Origin: Oscillospiraceae bacterium
GTDB taxonomy: Bacteria > Bacillota > Clostridia > Oscillospirales > Ruminococcaceae
Assembly (NCBI GenBank): GCA_015067145.1
Contig: SVNA01000001.1
Location: 1-64,000, forward strand
Length of the DNA stretch: 64,000 bases
Reading direction: 5' to 3'
The notes under the pieces were generated by a model. That model had not been told where the DNA came from, did no database searches, and worked only from the letters and a program-made list of their open reading frames with translations. A program made the position numbers and the translations under genes. This document shows, one piece after another, positions 1-8,294 of the stretch (the first letter of the stretch is position 1; every line of letters begins with the position of its first letter).

Positions 1-208
1 TATCGCTAAAAAACACGGTGGTATCAACGAAACATTTACAGTAAGACGTGTTGCTTACGGTTGTGGTGTTGAAAGAGTATTCCCAATCAACAGCCCATTC
101 GTAGAAAAAGTAGAAATTGTTCGCTCCGGCCGTGTTCGTCGTGCTAAACTCTTCTACCTCAGAGACCGCGTTGGTAAAGCTGCTAAAGTTAAAGAAAAAA
201 TCAAATAA
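1..208 (+). CDS. rplS: 50S ribosomal protein L19, C-terminal part (5' end outside window)
   Basis: An open frame enters from the left edge (first full codon at base 2) and stops at TAA 206-208, giving the last 68 residues. The motifs [15 protein letters not shown] and [17 protein letters not shown] are the highly conserved C-terminal half of bacterial L19, which sits at the 30S-50S interface. It is followed at once by a strong terminator and then lepB and rbgA, the usual Firmicute order (trmD-rplS-lepB-rbgA-rnhB). The ORF track missed it because the start codon is outside the window. Confidence 0.97.
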   Translation, partial: IAKKHGGINETFTVRRVAYGCGVERVFPINSPFVEKVEIVRSGRVRRAKLFYLRDRVGKAAKVKEKIK

Positions 209-214
209 TTACCG

Positions 215-245
215 AAAAGAGGACACATGTTGTCCTCTTTTTGAT
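215..245 (+). terminator. Rho-independent terminator after rplS
   Basis: AAAAGAGGACA and TGTCCTCTTTT form an 11-bp stem with a 5-nt loop, followed by a T-rich tail. It begins 6 nt after the rplS stop, so it should end the ribosomal-protein transcript before lepB. Confidence 0.9.
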
Positions 246-276
246 TATATAAAGATATTTTAAAAGGGTTACCATT

Positions 277-807
277 ATGAAAAAATTCCCAATTAAAGAA
301 ATTTATGAAGCCTGTGAAAGCATAATTGTTTCATTGATTATTATAACTCTGGTTATTGTTTTTGCCTTCCGTGCAGTTTCTGTGGACGGAGACTCAATGC
401 TTCCTAATCTGCACGACACAGAAAGACTTATAACTACTAATTTGTTTTATACACCCCAAAAAGGTGATATTGTTGTGCTTGATAAAAACAACGCTCTGGG
501 AAAACCTCTTATTAAAAGGGTTATTGCAACAGAAGGTGATACAATCCGCATTGAAAGCAAAACAGGCAACGTATATGTCAACAACGAACTTCTGATTGAA
601 GATTATATATACGAAAAAATCGAACCTGCAAATATAAATGATTTGGAAATGACAATAAATGACGGATATGTATTTGTTATGGGTGATAACAGAAATAACT
701 CCCAAGATTCCCGTGTTGAATCAATAGGTCAGGTAAATACAAAAAGTATTCTTGGCCAAGCAGTTTTGCGTATATATCCATTCAGTGAAATAGGAGTACT
801 GAAATAA
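277..807 (+). CDS. lepB: Signal peptidase I
   Basis: This 176-aa type I signal peptidase cleaves signal peptides of exported proteins at the outer face of the membrane. One N-terminal membrane segment (about residues 16-32) is followed by the catalytic serine motif VDGDSMLP (Ser40), the catalytic lysine region IKRVIATEGD (Lys80) and the late box VMGDNRNNSQDSR (about 134-146). Size and topology fit the short Gram-positive SipS type. An AAAGGG site precedes the ATG. The stop overlaps the rbgA start (TAATG), so the two are translationally coupled. It starts the run lepB-rbgA-rnhB-yraN. Confidence 0.96.
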   Translation: MKKFPIKEIYEACESIIVSLIIITLVIVFAFRAVSVDGDSMLPNLHDTERLITTNLFYTPQKGDIVVLDKNNALGKPLIKRVIATEGDTIRIESKTGNVYVNNELLIEDYIYEKIEPANINDLEMTINDGYVFVMGDNRNNSQDSRVESIGQVNTKSILGQAVLRIYPFSEIGVLK

Positions 808-1712
808 TGAAATACGAAGAATTTGATATTTTACAGGAACATAACGTGAATCATCAACAGATACACTGGTTCCCCGGTCATATGATGAAAACACTTCGTC
901 TTATGGAAAAGGAAGTTAAAAATGTCGATGTTGTGATTGTTTTGCTGGATTCCCGTATTCCGTATTCCAGCCAGAACCCTGAAATCGAGCAGATAATCAA
1001 AAATAAAAACAGAATATATATTCTCAACAAACAGGACCTTGCAGACCCTGAAATCACTGCAAAATGGATTAAATATTTCCGTGATAAAGGAACTGGAGCT
1101 ATTGCTTTAAACAGCAAAACAGGCAAAAATTTTGGTACTGTGCGGGCACAGATTGAAAAGGAACTGAAAGATTTGCTGGAAAGAAGGCAGAGCAGAGGTA
1201 TTGAAGGTGCAAAAATCCGTGCAATGCTCTGCGGTATTCCAAATGTTGGCAAATCCACGTTTATAAACGGTTTTGCCGGCCAGCAGCGTGCAAAAGCAGC
1301 AGATAAACCTGGTGTTACACGAGGCAAACAGTGGATTACAGTAGATAACTTTGAACTGCTGGATATGCCTGGTGTGCTGTGGCGTAAATTCGAAAACAAT
1401 AATGTTGCTTCAAATCTTGCGTTTATAGGTTCTATTAAGGACGATATCCTTGATATTGAAACCCTTGCAATGTCCCTTATAGACCAGCTTAAAAAAATCT
1501 ATCCGGATATGCTTATGGAAAGATATAAGCTGACAGAAAGTGATCTGGAGATGGATAACTACGATATTCTCCGCAAAATTGCAAGAAAACGCGGTATGCT
1601 GCTTCCGGGTAATGAAGAAAACACCGAACGTGCTGCAATTATGCTCTGTGATGAATTCAGAGCATCAAAACTTGGCAGAATTACACTTGAAAGGCCTGAA
1701 GATTATGTCTGA
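807..1712 (+). CDS. rbgA: Ribosome biogenesis GTPase RbgA (YlqF)
   Basis: This 301-aa circularly permuted GTPase acts in late 50S subunit assembly. The G4 motif NKQD (about 74-77) comes before G1 GIPNVGKST (about 143-151) and G3 DMPGV, the order that defines the YlqF/YawG family. The N-terminal WFPGHM motif is also typical of RbgA. It overlaps lepB by 1 nt upstream and contains the rnhB start codon at its own 3' end, so it lies inside a tightly coupled operon. Confidence 0.96.
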   Translation: MKYEEFDILQEHNVNHQQIHWFPGHMMKTLRLMEKEVKNVDVVIVLLDSRIPYSSQNPEIEQIIKNKNRIYILNKQDLADPEITAKWIKYFRDKGTGAIALNSKTGKNFGTVRAQIEKELKDLLERRQSRGIEGAKIRAMLCGIPNVGKSTFINGFAGQQRAKAADKPGVTRGKQWITVDNFELLDMPGVLWRKFENNNVASNLAFIGSIKDDILDIETLAMSLIDQLKKIYPDMLMERYKLTESDLEMDNYDILRKIARKRGMLLPGNEENTERAAIMLCDEFRASKLGRITLERPEDYV

Positions 1713-2316
1713 GTTGTATCTTTACGATAAAGCTTTAAAAACCGATTTTCCGCTTCTGTGCGGTGTTGATGAAGCAGGCAGAGGTCCGCTTTGCGGTCCT
1801 GTTTGCTGTGCCGCTGTTGTTTTACGTGATGATTTTGTATGTGAAGAAATTAATGACTCGAAAAAAATCAGCGAAAAGAAAAGGGAAAAGCTGTTTGATA
1901 TAATTATCGAAAATGCACTTGCCTACAGCATAGTTTTTGTTGATCCAAAGACAATCGACGAGATAAATATCCTCAATGCTTCACTGCTGGGTATGAAAAA
2001 CGCTGTAAAGTCACTTAACTTGACACCGAATTTGGTTATAGTTGACGGCAACAAAGTTCCGCCTGAAATGGATGTAGAAACAAAAGCTGTAGTTAAAGGT
2101 GATGCCAAAAGCCTTTCAATAGCCGCCGCATCAATTCTGGCAAAGGTTAGCCGTGACAGATATATGGAAAATCTGCACGAAGAATATCCGCAGTATCGTC
2201 TGGATAAGCACAAAGGTTATCCTACAAAGCTGCATTACGAACTGCTGGCAGAACACGGTATACAGGATTTTTATCGCAGAAGTTTTCTGAAAAACAGACC
2301 GGAGTTGTTAAAATGA
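1705..2316 (+). CDS. rnhB: Ribonuclease HII
   Basis: RNase HII cleaves the RNA strand of RNA-DNA hybrids and misincorporated ribonucleotides. The signature GVDEAGRGPLCGP (Asp22, Glu23) and the later IVDGNK and SIAAASILAKVSRD motifs carry the metal-binding carboxylates. I place the start at ATG 1705, giving 203 aa, because the family normally begins shortly before the VDEAGRG motif. The ORF-track start at 1540 adds 55 residues that lie inside rbgA. The start overlaps the end of rbgA by 8 nt and the stop overlaps yraN (ATGA). Confidence 0.95.
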   Translation: MSELYLYDKALKTDFPLLCGVDEAGRGPLCGPVCCAAVVLRDDFVCEEINDSKKISEKKREKLFDIIIENALAYSIVFVDPKTIDEINILNASLLGMKNAVKSLNLTPNLVIVDGNKVPPEMDVETKAVVKGDAKSLSIAAASILAKVSRDRYMENLHEEYPQYRLDKHKGYPTKLHYELLAEHGIQDFYRRSFLKNRPELLK

Positions 2317-2660
2317 ACGTAAAAAAGATTATCGGTAACATCGGCGAAGAAAAGGTCGTTTGGAAGTATCGTATAAAAGGATACAAAATATTGGCAAGGA
2401 ACTTTTCGTGCAGATACGGCGAGCTTGATATTGTTGCACAAAAGGGTGAAACAATAGTTGTTGTGGAAGTTAAAACCCGTAAAAATAATAAATTTGCCCA
2501 GGCAAAAGAGTTTGTAGACTATCGTAAACAGGAAAAAATCAAAAATACAACAAATATATTTATACAAAAGAATAAGTTTACAGATTATAATATCCGCTTT
2601 GATGTTGCAGAGGTGTATACTGAAAACAATACAATAAATATAATTGAAAATGCGTTTTAA
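2313..2660 (+). CDS. YraN/UPF0102 family endonuclease-like protein
   Basis: This is a 115-aa protein of the YraN (UPF0102) family, with a restriction-endonuclease-like fold. The motif RYGELDIVAQKGETIVVVEVKTR matches the conserved E-x-D...E-V-K core (the D, E and K are the predicted metal-binding and catalytic residues). The biological role of the family is not settled. It overlaps rnhB by 4 nt (ATGA), the usual genomic position of this family, and closes the lepB operon, followed by a terminator. Confidence 0.9.
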   Translation: MNVKKIIGNIGEEKVVWKYRIKGYKILARNFSCRYGELDIVAQKGETIVVVEVKTRKNNKFAQAKEFVDYRKQEKIKNTTNIFIQKNKFTDYNIRFDVAEVYTENNTINIIENAF

Positions 2661-2669
2661 TAATGAATG

Positions 2670-2700
2670 AAGCCATCTGTAACAGGTGGCTTTTTATTTT
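2670..2700 (+). terminator. Terminator of the lepB-rbgA-rnhB-yraN operon
   Basis: AAGCCATCTG TAACA GGTGGCTTTTT: a stem of about 8 bp with G-U pairs, followed by a run of T, 10 nt after the yraN stop. Confidence 0.8.
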
Positions 2701-2749
2701 TGAAAATATGAAAAATGTGTAAAAGTGTGTCTGTGACGCACATCTGTAC

Positions 2750-2777
2750 TTGAAAACAGACAAAAAAATGATATACT
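2750..2777 (+). promoter_or_regulatory. Sigma-A type promoter for the PspA-like gene
   Basis: TTGAAA, 16-nt spacer, TATACT, about 45 nt upstream of the gene at 2822 and directly after the yraN operon terminator. No LiaR- or PspF-type site could be identified by eye. Confidence 0.6.
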
Positions 2778-2821
2778 TTATATAACAAAATATTTTTCTT
2801 TGTATAAAGGAGGAAATGACT

Positions 2822-3499
2822 ATGGCAAAGATTTTAAGCAGATTTAATGATATCCTCAAAGCAAACATTAACGAATTGCTGGATAAATTTGAAGATCCTT
2901 CCAAAATGATTGATCAGTATCTCCGCGATATGATGGAAGATCTTGCAGAAGTAAAGGAAGAAACAGCTGTTGTTATGGCAGAAGAAACAAGAACAAAACG
3001 TGCTGTTGACGCTAATGTTGCAGAAGTAGAAAAATATCTTGCTCTTGCCCAGAAAGCTCTCGAAGCAGGTAATGAGAATGATGCACGTGTATTCCTTTCC
3101 AAAAAGCAGGAACTTGAAACAGCAGGTGCAGCACTCCATACAGCATACGCAGTTGCTCACGAAAATGCAATGAAGATGCGTCAGCTTCATGATAAACTTA
3201 CAAATGATATTAATGAACTGAAAGCGAGAAGAGAAGCTATCAAAGCAAAAGTTTCTGTTGCTAAAACACAGGAAAAGCTCAATCAGTTTGATGACCATTC
3301 TGACGCTGCACAGGATGCAATGGCTGCATTCAAACGTATGGAAGAAAAGGCAGATCAGATGCTTGATAAAGCAAACTCTATGGCAGAACTCAACTCCAAA
3401 CCTGTTGATGAAGCCAAAGCACTTGAAAAGAAATATGCAACAAGCTCTCCTTCAGTAGAAGATGAACTTGCTGCACTTAAAAGCAAAATGGGCTTATAA
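2822..3499 (+). CDS. PspA/IM30 family membrane-stress protein
   Basis: The product (225 aa) is an almost wholly alpha-helical coiled-coil protein. It starts MAKILSRFNDILKANINELLDKFEDP, the amphipathic N-terminal helix and following segment seen in PspA, LiaH and Vipp1, which bind and stabilise the cytoplasmic membrane under stress. I prefer ATG 2822 over the track start at 2816 because the AAAGGAGG site ends 8 nt before 2822 but only 2 nt before 2816. It has its own promoter and terminator. The following TPM-like membrane gene is a plausible functional neighbour, because PspA-like genes often sit beside membrane genes. Confidence 0.9.
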   Translation: MAKILSRFNDILKANINELLDKFEDPSKMIDQYLRDMMEDLAEVKEETAVVMAEETRTKRAVDANVAEVEKYLALAQKALEAGNENDARVFLSKKQELETAGAALHTAYAVAHENAMKMRQLHDKLTNDINELKARREAIKAKVSVAKTQEKLNQFDDHSDAAQDAMAAFKRMEEKADQMLDKANSMAELNSKPVDEAKALEKKYATSSPSVEDELAALKSKMGL

Positions 3500-3514
3500 T
3501 CTGACATACAACTG

Positions 3515-3548
3515 AAAAGGTGCAGCCTTTACAGGTTGCATCTTTTTG
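3515..3548 (+). terminator. Terminator after the PspA-like gene
   Basis: AGGTGCAGCC TTTACA GGTTGCATCTTTTT forms a 10-bp stem with G-U pairs followed by a T run. It separates the PspA-like gene from the next gene, 32 nt downstream. Confidence 0.75.
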
Positions 3549-3579
3549 ATTAAAACTTATAAATTTGGAGGTACTCTAT

Positions 3580-4848
3580 ATGGGCAGAGCCGGTGGCAGA
3601 GGCGGTGGCGGCGGAAGCCGCGGAGGCAGCTTTGGAGGCAGCCGAGGAGGGAGTTTCGGCGGTGGCGGAAGAAGCAGCCGAAGCAGCAGTAGTTCTGGCA
3701 GTTTCAGTCGCAGCAGCTCCAGCTTTGGCAGTAGCCGTTCCTATAGATCAAGCAGCAGCAACAGAACATCAGGCGGCAGTTTCTGGGGGCCAAGAACAAC
3801 AGGACCTGTTATAATCAACAACAGTGGCAACAAAACAAACTCTGGTGGTTATGGCGGATACAACAATAAAACCAGACCTGTATATAACAGCTCCGGCAAC
3901 AGTTCAGGCAATAACAATAAACAGCAGAATAATGTTGGATGTATTCATATCGCACTTATAATTGTAATGGTTATGAGTATTCTTGTTTTGTTGTTTAATA
4001 CAGTTTTATTGATAACTTCAGGTAAAGAACAGAGAACACCATTAGCAAAAGGCACTATTATAGAAACAAGTTATTATACAGATGAACTTGATTGGATTAA
4101 TGATGAATCTGACCTGCTCACAGGCATGAAGCATTTTTACAAAGAAACAGGTGTACAGCCATATCTATATATCACAGATGATGTGGGCGGTGAGTTTTAC
4201 GAAAAGGTAGAAGATTTTGCTCACGATAAATATGATGAGTTGTTTGAAGATGAAGGTCATCTGCTGTTTATATTCTGGGAACAGGACTACTACAATACAT
4301 ACTGTCTCAGCGGTATTGCTGCGGATACTGTTATTGATGCTGATGCAAGAGAAATTCTTCTCGATAAAATAGATGAATACTATTGGGATTCTTCCCTTGA
4401 TGAAGATGCATATTTCAGCAAAGCATTTGCAGAGGCAGCGGATGAAATTATGGCAGAACCGCCATCAGCGGTTGTTTCTGTATTAATTCCTCTGATTATA
4501 TTTGCAGCGGCACTTGCAGCGGAAATTATAATCCGAAAAAAAGCAAAGGATGCACAGCGTGAAAAAGAACTGAAAGAGATGCTTGAAAAACCGCTTGAAA
4601 CATTTGGGGATACAGAAGCACAGGAACTCGCCAAGAAATATGAAAATGCCAGTGTTGAAAGTGAAAAAGAGTCTGAAGCTAAATCTGATACATCAGATGC
4701 AACTGAAATATCAGATAGCGAAATGAAAACAGGAACCGAAAATACAAAAGTCGAAGAAAACAATTATATAAATATCTGTACAACCTGCGGTAACAGTGAA
4801 CCTATGGATCATAACTACTGCAGTAAATGCGGAACAAGAATAAGATAA
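3580..4848 (+). CDS. TPM-domain-like membrane protein with Gly/Ser-rich head and zinc ribbon
   Basis: This 422-aa protein has four visible parts. Residues 1-120 are extreme low-complexity Gly/Arg/Ser/Asn repeats. A membrane segment lies at about 121-147. An extracytoplasmic domain at about 155-290 (TGVQPYLYITDD, GHLLFIFWEQDYY) resembles the TPM/YgcG domain. A second membrane segment lies at about 298-320, followed by an acidic linker and a C-terminal zinc ribbon CTTCG...CSKCG. I chose ATG 3580 because GGAG sits 8 nt upstream. The track start is a TTG inside the Shine-Dalgarno region. The function is unknown. The position after a PspA-like gene hints at envelope stress. Confidence 0.8.
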   Translation: MGRAGGRGGGGGSRGGSFGGSRGGSFGGGGRSSRSSSSSGSFSRSSSSFGSSRSYRSSSSNRTSGGSFWGPRTTGPVIINNSGNKTNSGGYGGYNNKTRPVYNSSGNSSGNNNKQQNNVGCIHIALIIVMVMSILVLLFNTVLLITSGKEQRTPLAKGTIIETSYYTDELDWINDESDLLTGMKHFYKETGVQPYLYITDDVGGEFYEKVEDFAHDKYDELFEDEGHLLFIFWEQDYYNTYCLSGIAADTVIDADAREILLDKIDEYYWDSSLDEDAYFSKAFAEAADEIMAEPPSAVVSVLIPLIIFAAALAAEIIIRKKAKDAQREKELKEMLEKPLETFGDTEAQELAKKYENASVESEKESEAKSDTSDATEISDSEMKTGTENTKVEENNYINICTTCGNSEPMDHNYCSKCGTRIR

Positions 4849-4861
4849 TTAAACACATTTT

Positions 4862-4896
4862 AAAAGGTCAGCTGAATTTTAGCTGACCTTTTTTAT
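4862..4896. terminator. Bidirectional terminator between convergent genes
   Basis: AAAAGGTCAGCT GAATTTT AGCTGACCTTTTTT is a perfect 12-bp stem. The T tail is strong on the + strand and weaker (CCTTTTAAAAT) on the - strand. It lies between the TPM-like gene and the oppositely oriented CapA-like gene. Confidence 0.85.
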
Positions 4897-4909
4897 AATA
4901 TTATTTACA

Positions 4910-6118
4910 TTATAAAAATTCTTCAGGAATATATTTATATATTATTTTTTCCATAAATTCAATAGAAAATACATCCTGAAAAGCTCTTACACCATGTATG
5001 TTTGCCAGTTCCTGTGTGTAATCTTTCAAGAGATAGTTTCTTACATTTGAATAGTTCGCATCATAGTGTGTAACAGTAGGTACAAACTTAGGATTTTCAA
5101 TAGATATTTTATAATTATTATCCAGATCTGTATATGTTTTAACTATATCAAACTGAAACATACCGCCCAGCATTGTATTGGCTGTAGACTGTGCAGAAAT
5201 AAAATTGCCAAGAGAATAACAAACAATAGTTTTGTGACCGGTTTCAGGGTTTTCTATCCATTCCACGGTCTGGATAACATGTGGATGTGTACCGATAATA
5301 GCGTCAACACCAAATTCATTGAGTTTCTGTGCAATCTCGTGCTGTTCGGGAATGGTCTGGTTGGTTTCTTCATAACCCCAGTGACAGCTTGCAATAACAA
5401 CATCTGCATTTTCCTTTGCAATTTTAACCTGACGTTCAATAGTTTCATAGTCATTGGTAAAAACTATTTTAGGACAGCTTTCATCAGATATAGATAATCC
5501 GTTGGTATACATTGTATAAGCAAGGAAAGCTACTTTTACTCCGTTTACATCAAGATATTTGATTTCCTTTTCATCATCACCTGTGTAGAAGCCGAAATAT
5601 GCGATATTATCAAACTGACTCCAGAAATCAAGTGAAGAACGTATGCCTTCAGCTCCCATATCATAGGAGTGGTTGTTGCTCATGGAAATTGCATTAAAGC
5701 CCATATCAAGAACCTGATATCCCATATCTGTCGGCGTTGAAAAACGCGGATATGTAGCAGGGCCGAAAGCATCATTTACCAAAGTTTCCTGGTTTATAAA
5801 CTTGATATCAAAATCATCAAAATAGTATTCTATATTTTCGTATGGATAGCTGAAATCATATCCGTCACCATTTGCTCTGTTTGCCGCCTGCATATACAGC
5901 ATACCGTGGATAAGATTATCGCCTACACCTACAAAACTGACAGTTTCTGATGGTTTAATAGTAGGTTCAGGAGTTGGGGTTGCTTCGGGCACAGCTTCTG
6001 TTGTGACGAAAACAACACTCATAGCATCCCAGCTGAAAACAGCTTTGTAAAACACAAAAGCCAGAGAAACAGCAAGAAAAACTGATAAAGCGATTATTAT
6101 ATTTTTATTCTTTTTCAT
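4910..6118 (-). CDS. CapA-family (poly-gamma-glutamate type) metallophosphoesterase-fold protein
   Basis: The product (402 aa) has one N-terminal membrane anchor (about residues 8-25), then a Pro/Thr-rich linker, then the PGA_cap domain. Recognised motifs in order are GVGDNLIHG, ETLV, MSNNHSYDMG, SCHWGYE, GTHPHV and YSLGNF, the hallmarks of the CapA family. The domain therefore probably faces outside. In Bacillus CapA is needed for poly-gamma-glutamate capsules, but most CapA-like proteins, this one included, have no capBC partners nearby, so the substrate is unknown. It is transcribed divergently from the GH2 gene. Confidence 0.88.
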   Translation of the reverse strand: MKKNKNIIIALSVFLAVSLAFVFYKAVFSWDAMSVVFVTTEAVPEATPTPEPTIKPSETVSFVGVGDNLIHGMLYMQAANRANGDGYDFSYPYENIEYYFDDFDIKFINQETLVNDAFGPATYPRFSTPTDMGYQVLDMGFNAISMSNNHSYDMGAEGIRSSLDFWSQFDNIAYFGFYTGDDEKEIKYLDVNGVKVAFLAYTMYTNGLSISDESCPKIVFTNDYETIERQVKIAKENADVVIASCHWGYEETNQTIPEQHEIAQKLNEFGVDAIIGTHPHVIQTVEWIENPETGHKTIVCYSLGNFISAQSTANTMLGGMFQFDIVKTYTDLDNNYKISIENPKFVPTVTHYDANYSNVRNYLLKDYTQELANIHGVRAFQDVFSIEFMEKIIYKYIPEEFL

Positions 6119-6147
6119 TGTTATAACCTCTGTGATTGATAGAAATA

Positions 6148-6176
6148 ATTTTACATCAAAAATACAACATAATCAA
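6148..6176 (-). promoter_or_regulatory. Promoter of the CapA-like gene
   Basis: Read on the - strand: TTGATT, 17-nt spacer, TAAAAT, ending 29 nt before the ATG, with AGAGG as the ribosome binding site. The 6177-6257 interval then serves the divergent GH2 gene. Confidence 0.65.
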
Positions 6177-6257
6177 CTTGAATTATGGTTTATACTTTAA
6201 TTTTAAAAAACCATGTGGTACAATTATAAATAATAAAATTTTTAGTTGGTGAAAATT

Positions 6258-8174
6258 ATGAGACAAGTTGTAAATTTAAACGAAGGATGGATGTTTTCCA
6301 AAGTAAACTCTGCATGGGAAATGGTGGATTTTCCACACACATGGAATGGTTATGACGGTCAGGATGGCGGAGATGACTATTTTCGCGGCACCTGTATGTA
6401 TTCTAAACCTGTACGAAGAGGATTGTTGCCAAAAGCAGACAGATATTATATAGAGTTTCAGGGCACAAACTATGATGCCAGTTTATACATAAACAGGGTA
6501 GAAGTTGCATCCCATAAAGGTGGCTATTCCACATGGCGTGCAGATATTACCGATGCACTTCGTCAGGATGAAATATCAACTATGCTGATTAAGGTTGATA
6601 ATAAAATCACTGACGAAATGTATCCTTGTGAAATGGACTTTCCAAACTATGGCGGCGTATACCGTGATGTGAATATTATCTGTGTAAACGAAAGCCATTT
6701 TGACCTGGAATATATGGGTTCACAGGGCATCAAAGTTACTCCTGCAATAAAAGGCAAGGATGCTGATGTTGAATTTGAAGTATTTACAAAAAATATCAAA
6801 CCAGAACAGAAGATAATCTGTGTTGTAAAATCAGCAGAAGGTTTGGTTGTATCAGCAAGAGAACTCTCTGCCGACGAAAAAAAGGCTATTCTTACGATAG
6901 AAAATGTACATCTCTGGAATGGTGTTAAAGACCCATATCTTTATACAGCAGAAGCATATATTGCTGAAAATGGCGAAATCCTTGATAATGTATCGGTAAA
7001 ATTCGGCTGCCGCAGTTATCGACTTGATGCTAATGACGGTTTTATCCTCAATGGAGAAAAATATCCGCTTTATGCAGTGGCACGTCATCAGGATAGGTGG
7101 GTAAAGGGAAATGCATTGTCACCGGAAGATATGGATGAAGATATGGCACTGATAAGAGAGATTGGTGCAAATGCAGTACGCCTTGCCCATTATCAGCATC
7201 ATCAGTATTTCTATGACCTTTGTGATAAATACGGTCTTGTTGTGTGGGCAGAAATTCCATATATAAACAAGCATGTGCCAAGCGCAAAGGAAAGCACAAG
7301 AAACCAGCTTAAAGAACTGATTGTTCAGAACTATAATCATCCGTCCATAATCGTATGGGGCCTTTCAAACGAGTTAAGTCTTGAAGATAATTATGCAGAT
7401 ATGACGGAAAATCACAAGTATCTTAACGAATTGGCTCACAGTCTTGACCAAACCCGTATTACAGCTATTGGCAGCATTGCTTCAACGGCTGAAAATGACC
7501 CGTTTATCCGCATTACAGATGCAGTAGGGTACAATCTCTATTATGGCTGGTATGGCGGAAATATCGAAGATAATGGCCCATGGCTTGACAATTTTCACAA
7601 GCTTAATCCTGATATGCCGATTGGTGTTTCAGAATATGGCTGTGAATCTCTCAACTGGCACAGTGGCAATCCTGTTGCATGGGACTTTACCGAAGAATAT
7701 CACGCACATTTCCATGAAGAACTTATCAAACAGCTCTACACCCGTGATTATCTGTGGATAAGAATCTGCTGGAATATGTTTGACTATGCAGCGGATGGCA
7801 GAAACGAAGGCGGTATGCCGGGCCAGAACCGCAAAGGTCTTGTTACAATCGACCGTAAATACAAAAAGGATGCATTCTATGCATATAAAGCATGGCTCAG
7901 TGATGAACCTTTTGTACATATCGGGGGCAAACGTTATATAGACAGACACGAAGAAATAGCTAAAGTTACGGTTTATTCCAATCAGCCAGAAGTTGAACTG
8001 TTTGCAAACGGAGTATCCCTTGGCAAACAGACAAGTGATGTGCACTTCTTCTATTTTGACGTTCCAAATAATGTAAAAATAACACAGCTTAAAGCAATGG
8101 CAGGCGAATGTGAAGACACAAGTGAAATTCATAAAGTATCACAGCCAAATCCAGCATATATATTTAAAAAATAA
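6258..8174 (+). CDS. Glycoside hydrolase family 2 (beta-galactosidase/glucuronidase-like)
   Basis: This 638-aa GH2 enzyme has an N-terminal jelly-roll sugar-binding domain, an Ig-like domain and a TIM barrel. The acid/base glutamate is in GLSNELS (Glu372) and the nucleophile in GVSEYGCES (Glu459). There is no signal peptide, so it should act in the cytoplasm on imported oligosaccharides. The exact sugar (beta-galactoside, glucuronide or mannoside) cannot be read from motifs. ATG 6258 follows a GGTGA site. The track start (TTG 6246) adds four residues. It stands alone between its own promoter region and a terminator, with no transporter beside it. Confidence 0.92.
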   Translation: MRQVVNLNEGWMFSKVNSAWEMVDFPHTWNGYDGQDGGDDYFRGTCMYSKPVRRGLLPKADRYYIEFQGTNYDASLYINRVEVASHKGGYSTWRADITDALRQDEISTMLIKVDNKITDEMYPCEMDFPNYGGVYRDVNIICVNESHFDLEYMGSQGIKVTPAIKGKDADVEFEVFTKNIKPEQKIICVVKSAEGLVVSARELSADEKKAILTIENVHLWNGVKDPYLYTAEAYIAENGEILDNVSVKFGCRSYRLDANDGFILNGEKYPLYAVARHQDRWVKGNALSPEDMDEDMALIREIGANAVRLAHYQHHQYFYDLCDKYGLVVWAEIPYINKHVPSAKESTRNQLKELIVQNYNHPSIIVWGLSNELSLEDNYADMTENHKYLNELAHSLDQTRITAIGSIASTAENDPFIRITDAVGYNLYYGWYGGNIEDNGPWLDNFHKLNPDMPIGVSEYGCESLNWHSGNPVAWDFTEEYHAHFHEELIKQLYTRDYLWIRICWNMFDYAADGRNEGGMPGQNRKGLVTIDRKYKKDAFYAYKAWLSDEPFVHIGGKRYIDRHEEIAKVTVYSNQPEVELFANGVSLGKQTSDVHFFYFDVPNNVKITQLKAMAGECEDTSEIHKVSQPNPAYIFKK

Positions 8175-8183
8175 TTGTCCTTA

Positions 8184-8224
8184 TAAAATCTCTTTGGAGT
8201 TGTTCTGAAGAGATTTTATTTTGT
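8184..8224 (+). terminator. Terminator after the GH2 gene
   Basis: AAAATCTCT, 16-nt loop, AGAGATTTTATTTT: a 9-bp AT-rich stem with a T-rich tail directly after the GH2 stop codon. Confidence 0.7.
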
Positions 8225-8233
8225 GTAATTATC

Positions 8234-8262
8234 TTGAAATTACATGGGAAATCTAATATAAT
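8234..8262 (+). promoter_or_regulatory. Promoter of queA-tgt
   Basis: TTGAAA, 17-nt spacer, consensus TATAAT, ending 32 nt before the queA ATG. I saw no preQ1 riboswitch-like fold in the short leader. Confidence 0.8.
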
Positions 8263-8294
8263 ATATTAGTTATAAACTAAAGAGGATGCTATAG

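Noticed and set aside
1540-1704. N-terminal extension of RNase HII in the ORF track
   Set aside because: The extra 55 codons lie within rbgA in another frame; the family starts near ATG 1705.
3593-3814. 73-aa Ala/Glu-rich ORF in the Gly/Ser repeat region
   Set aside because: Out-of-frame reading of the repetitive GGC/AGC codons of the TPM-like gene.
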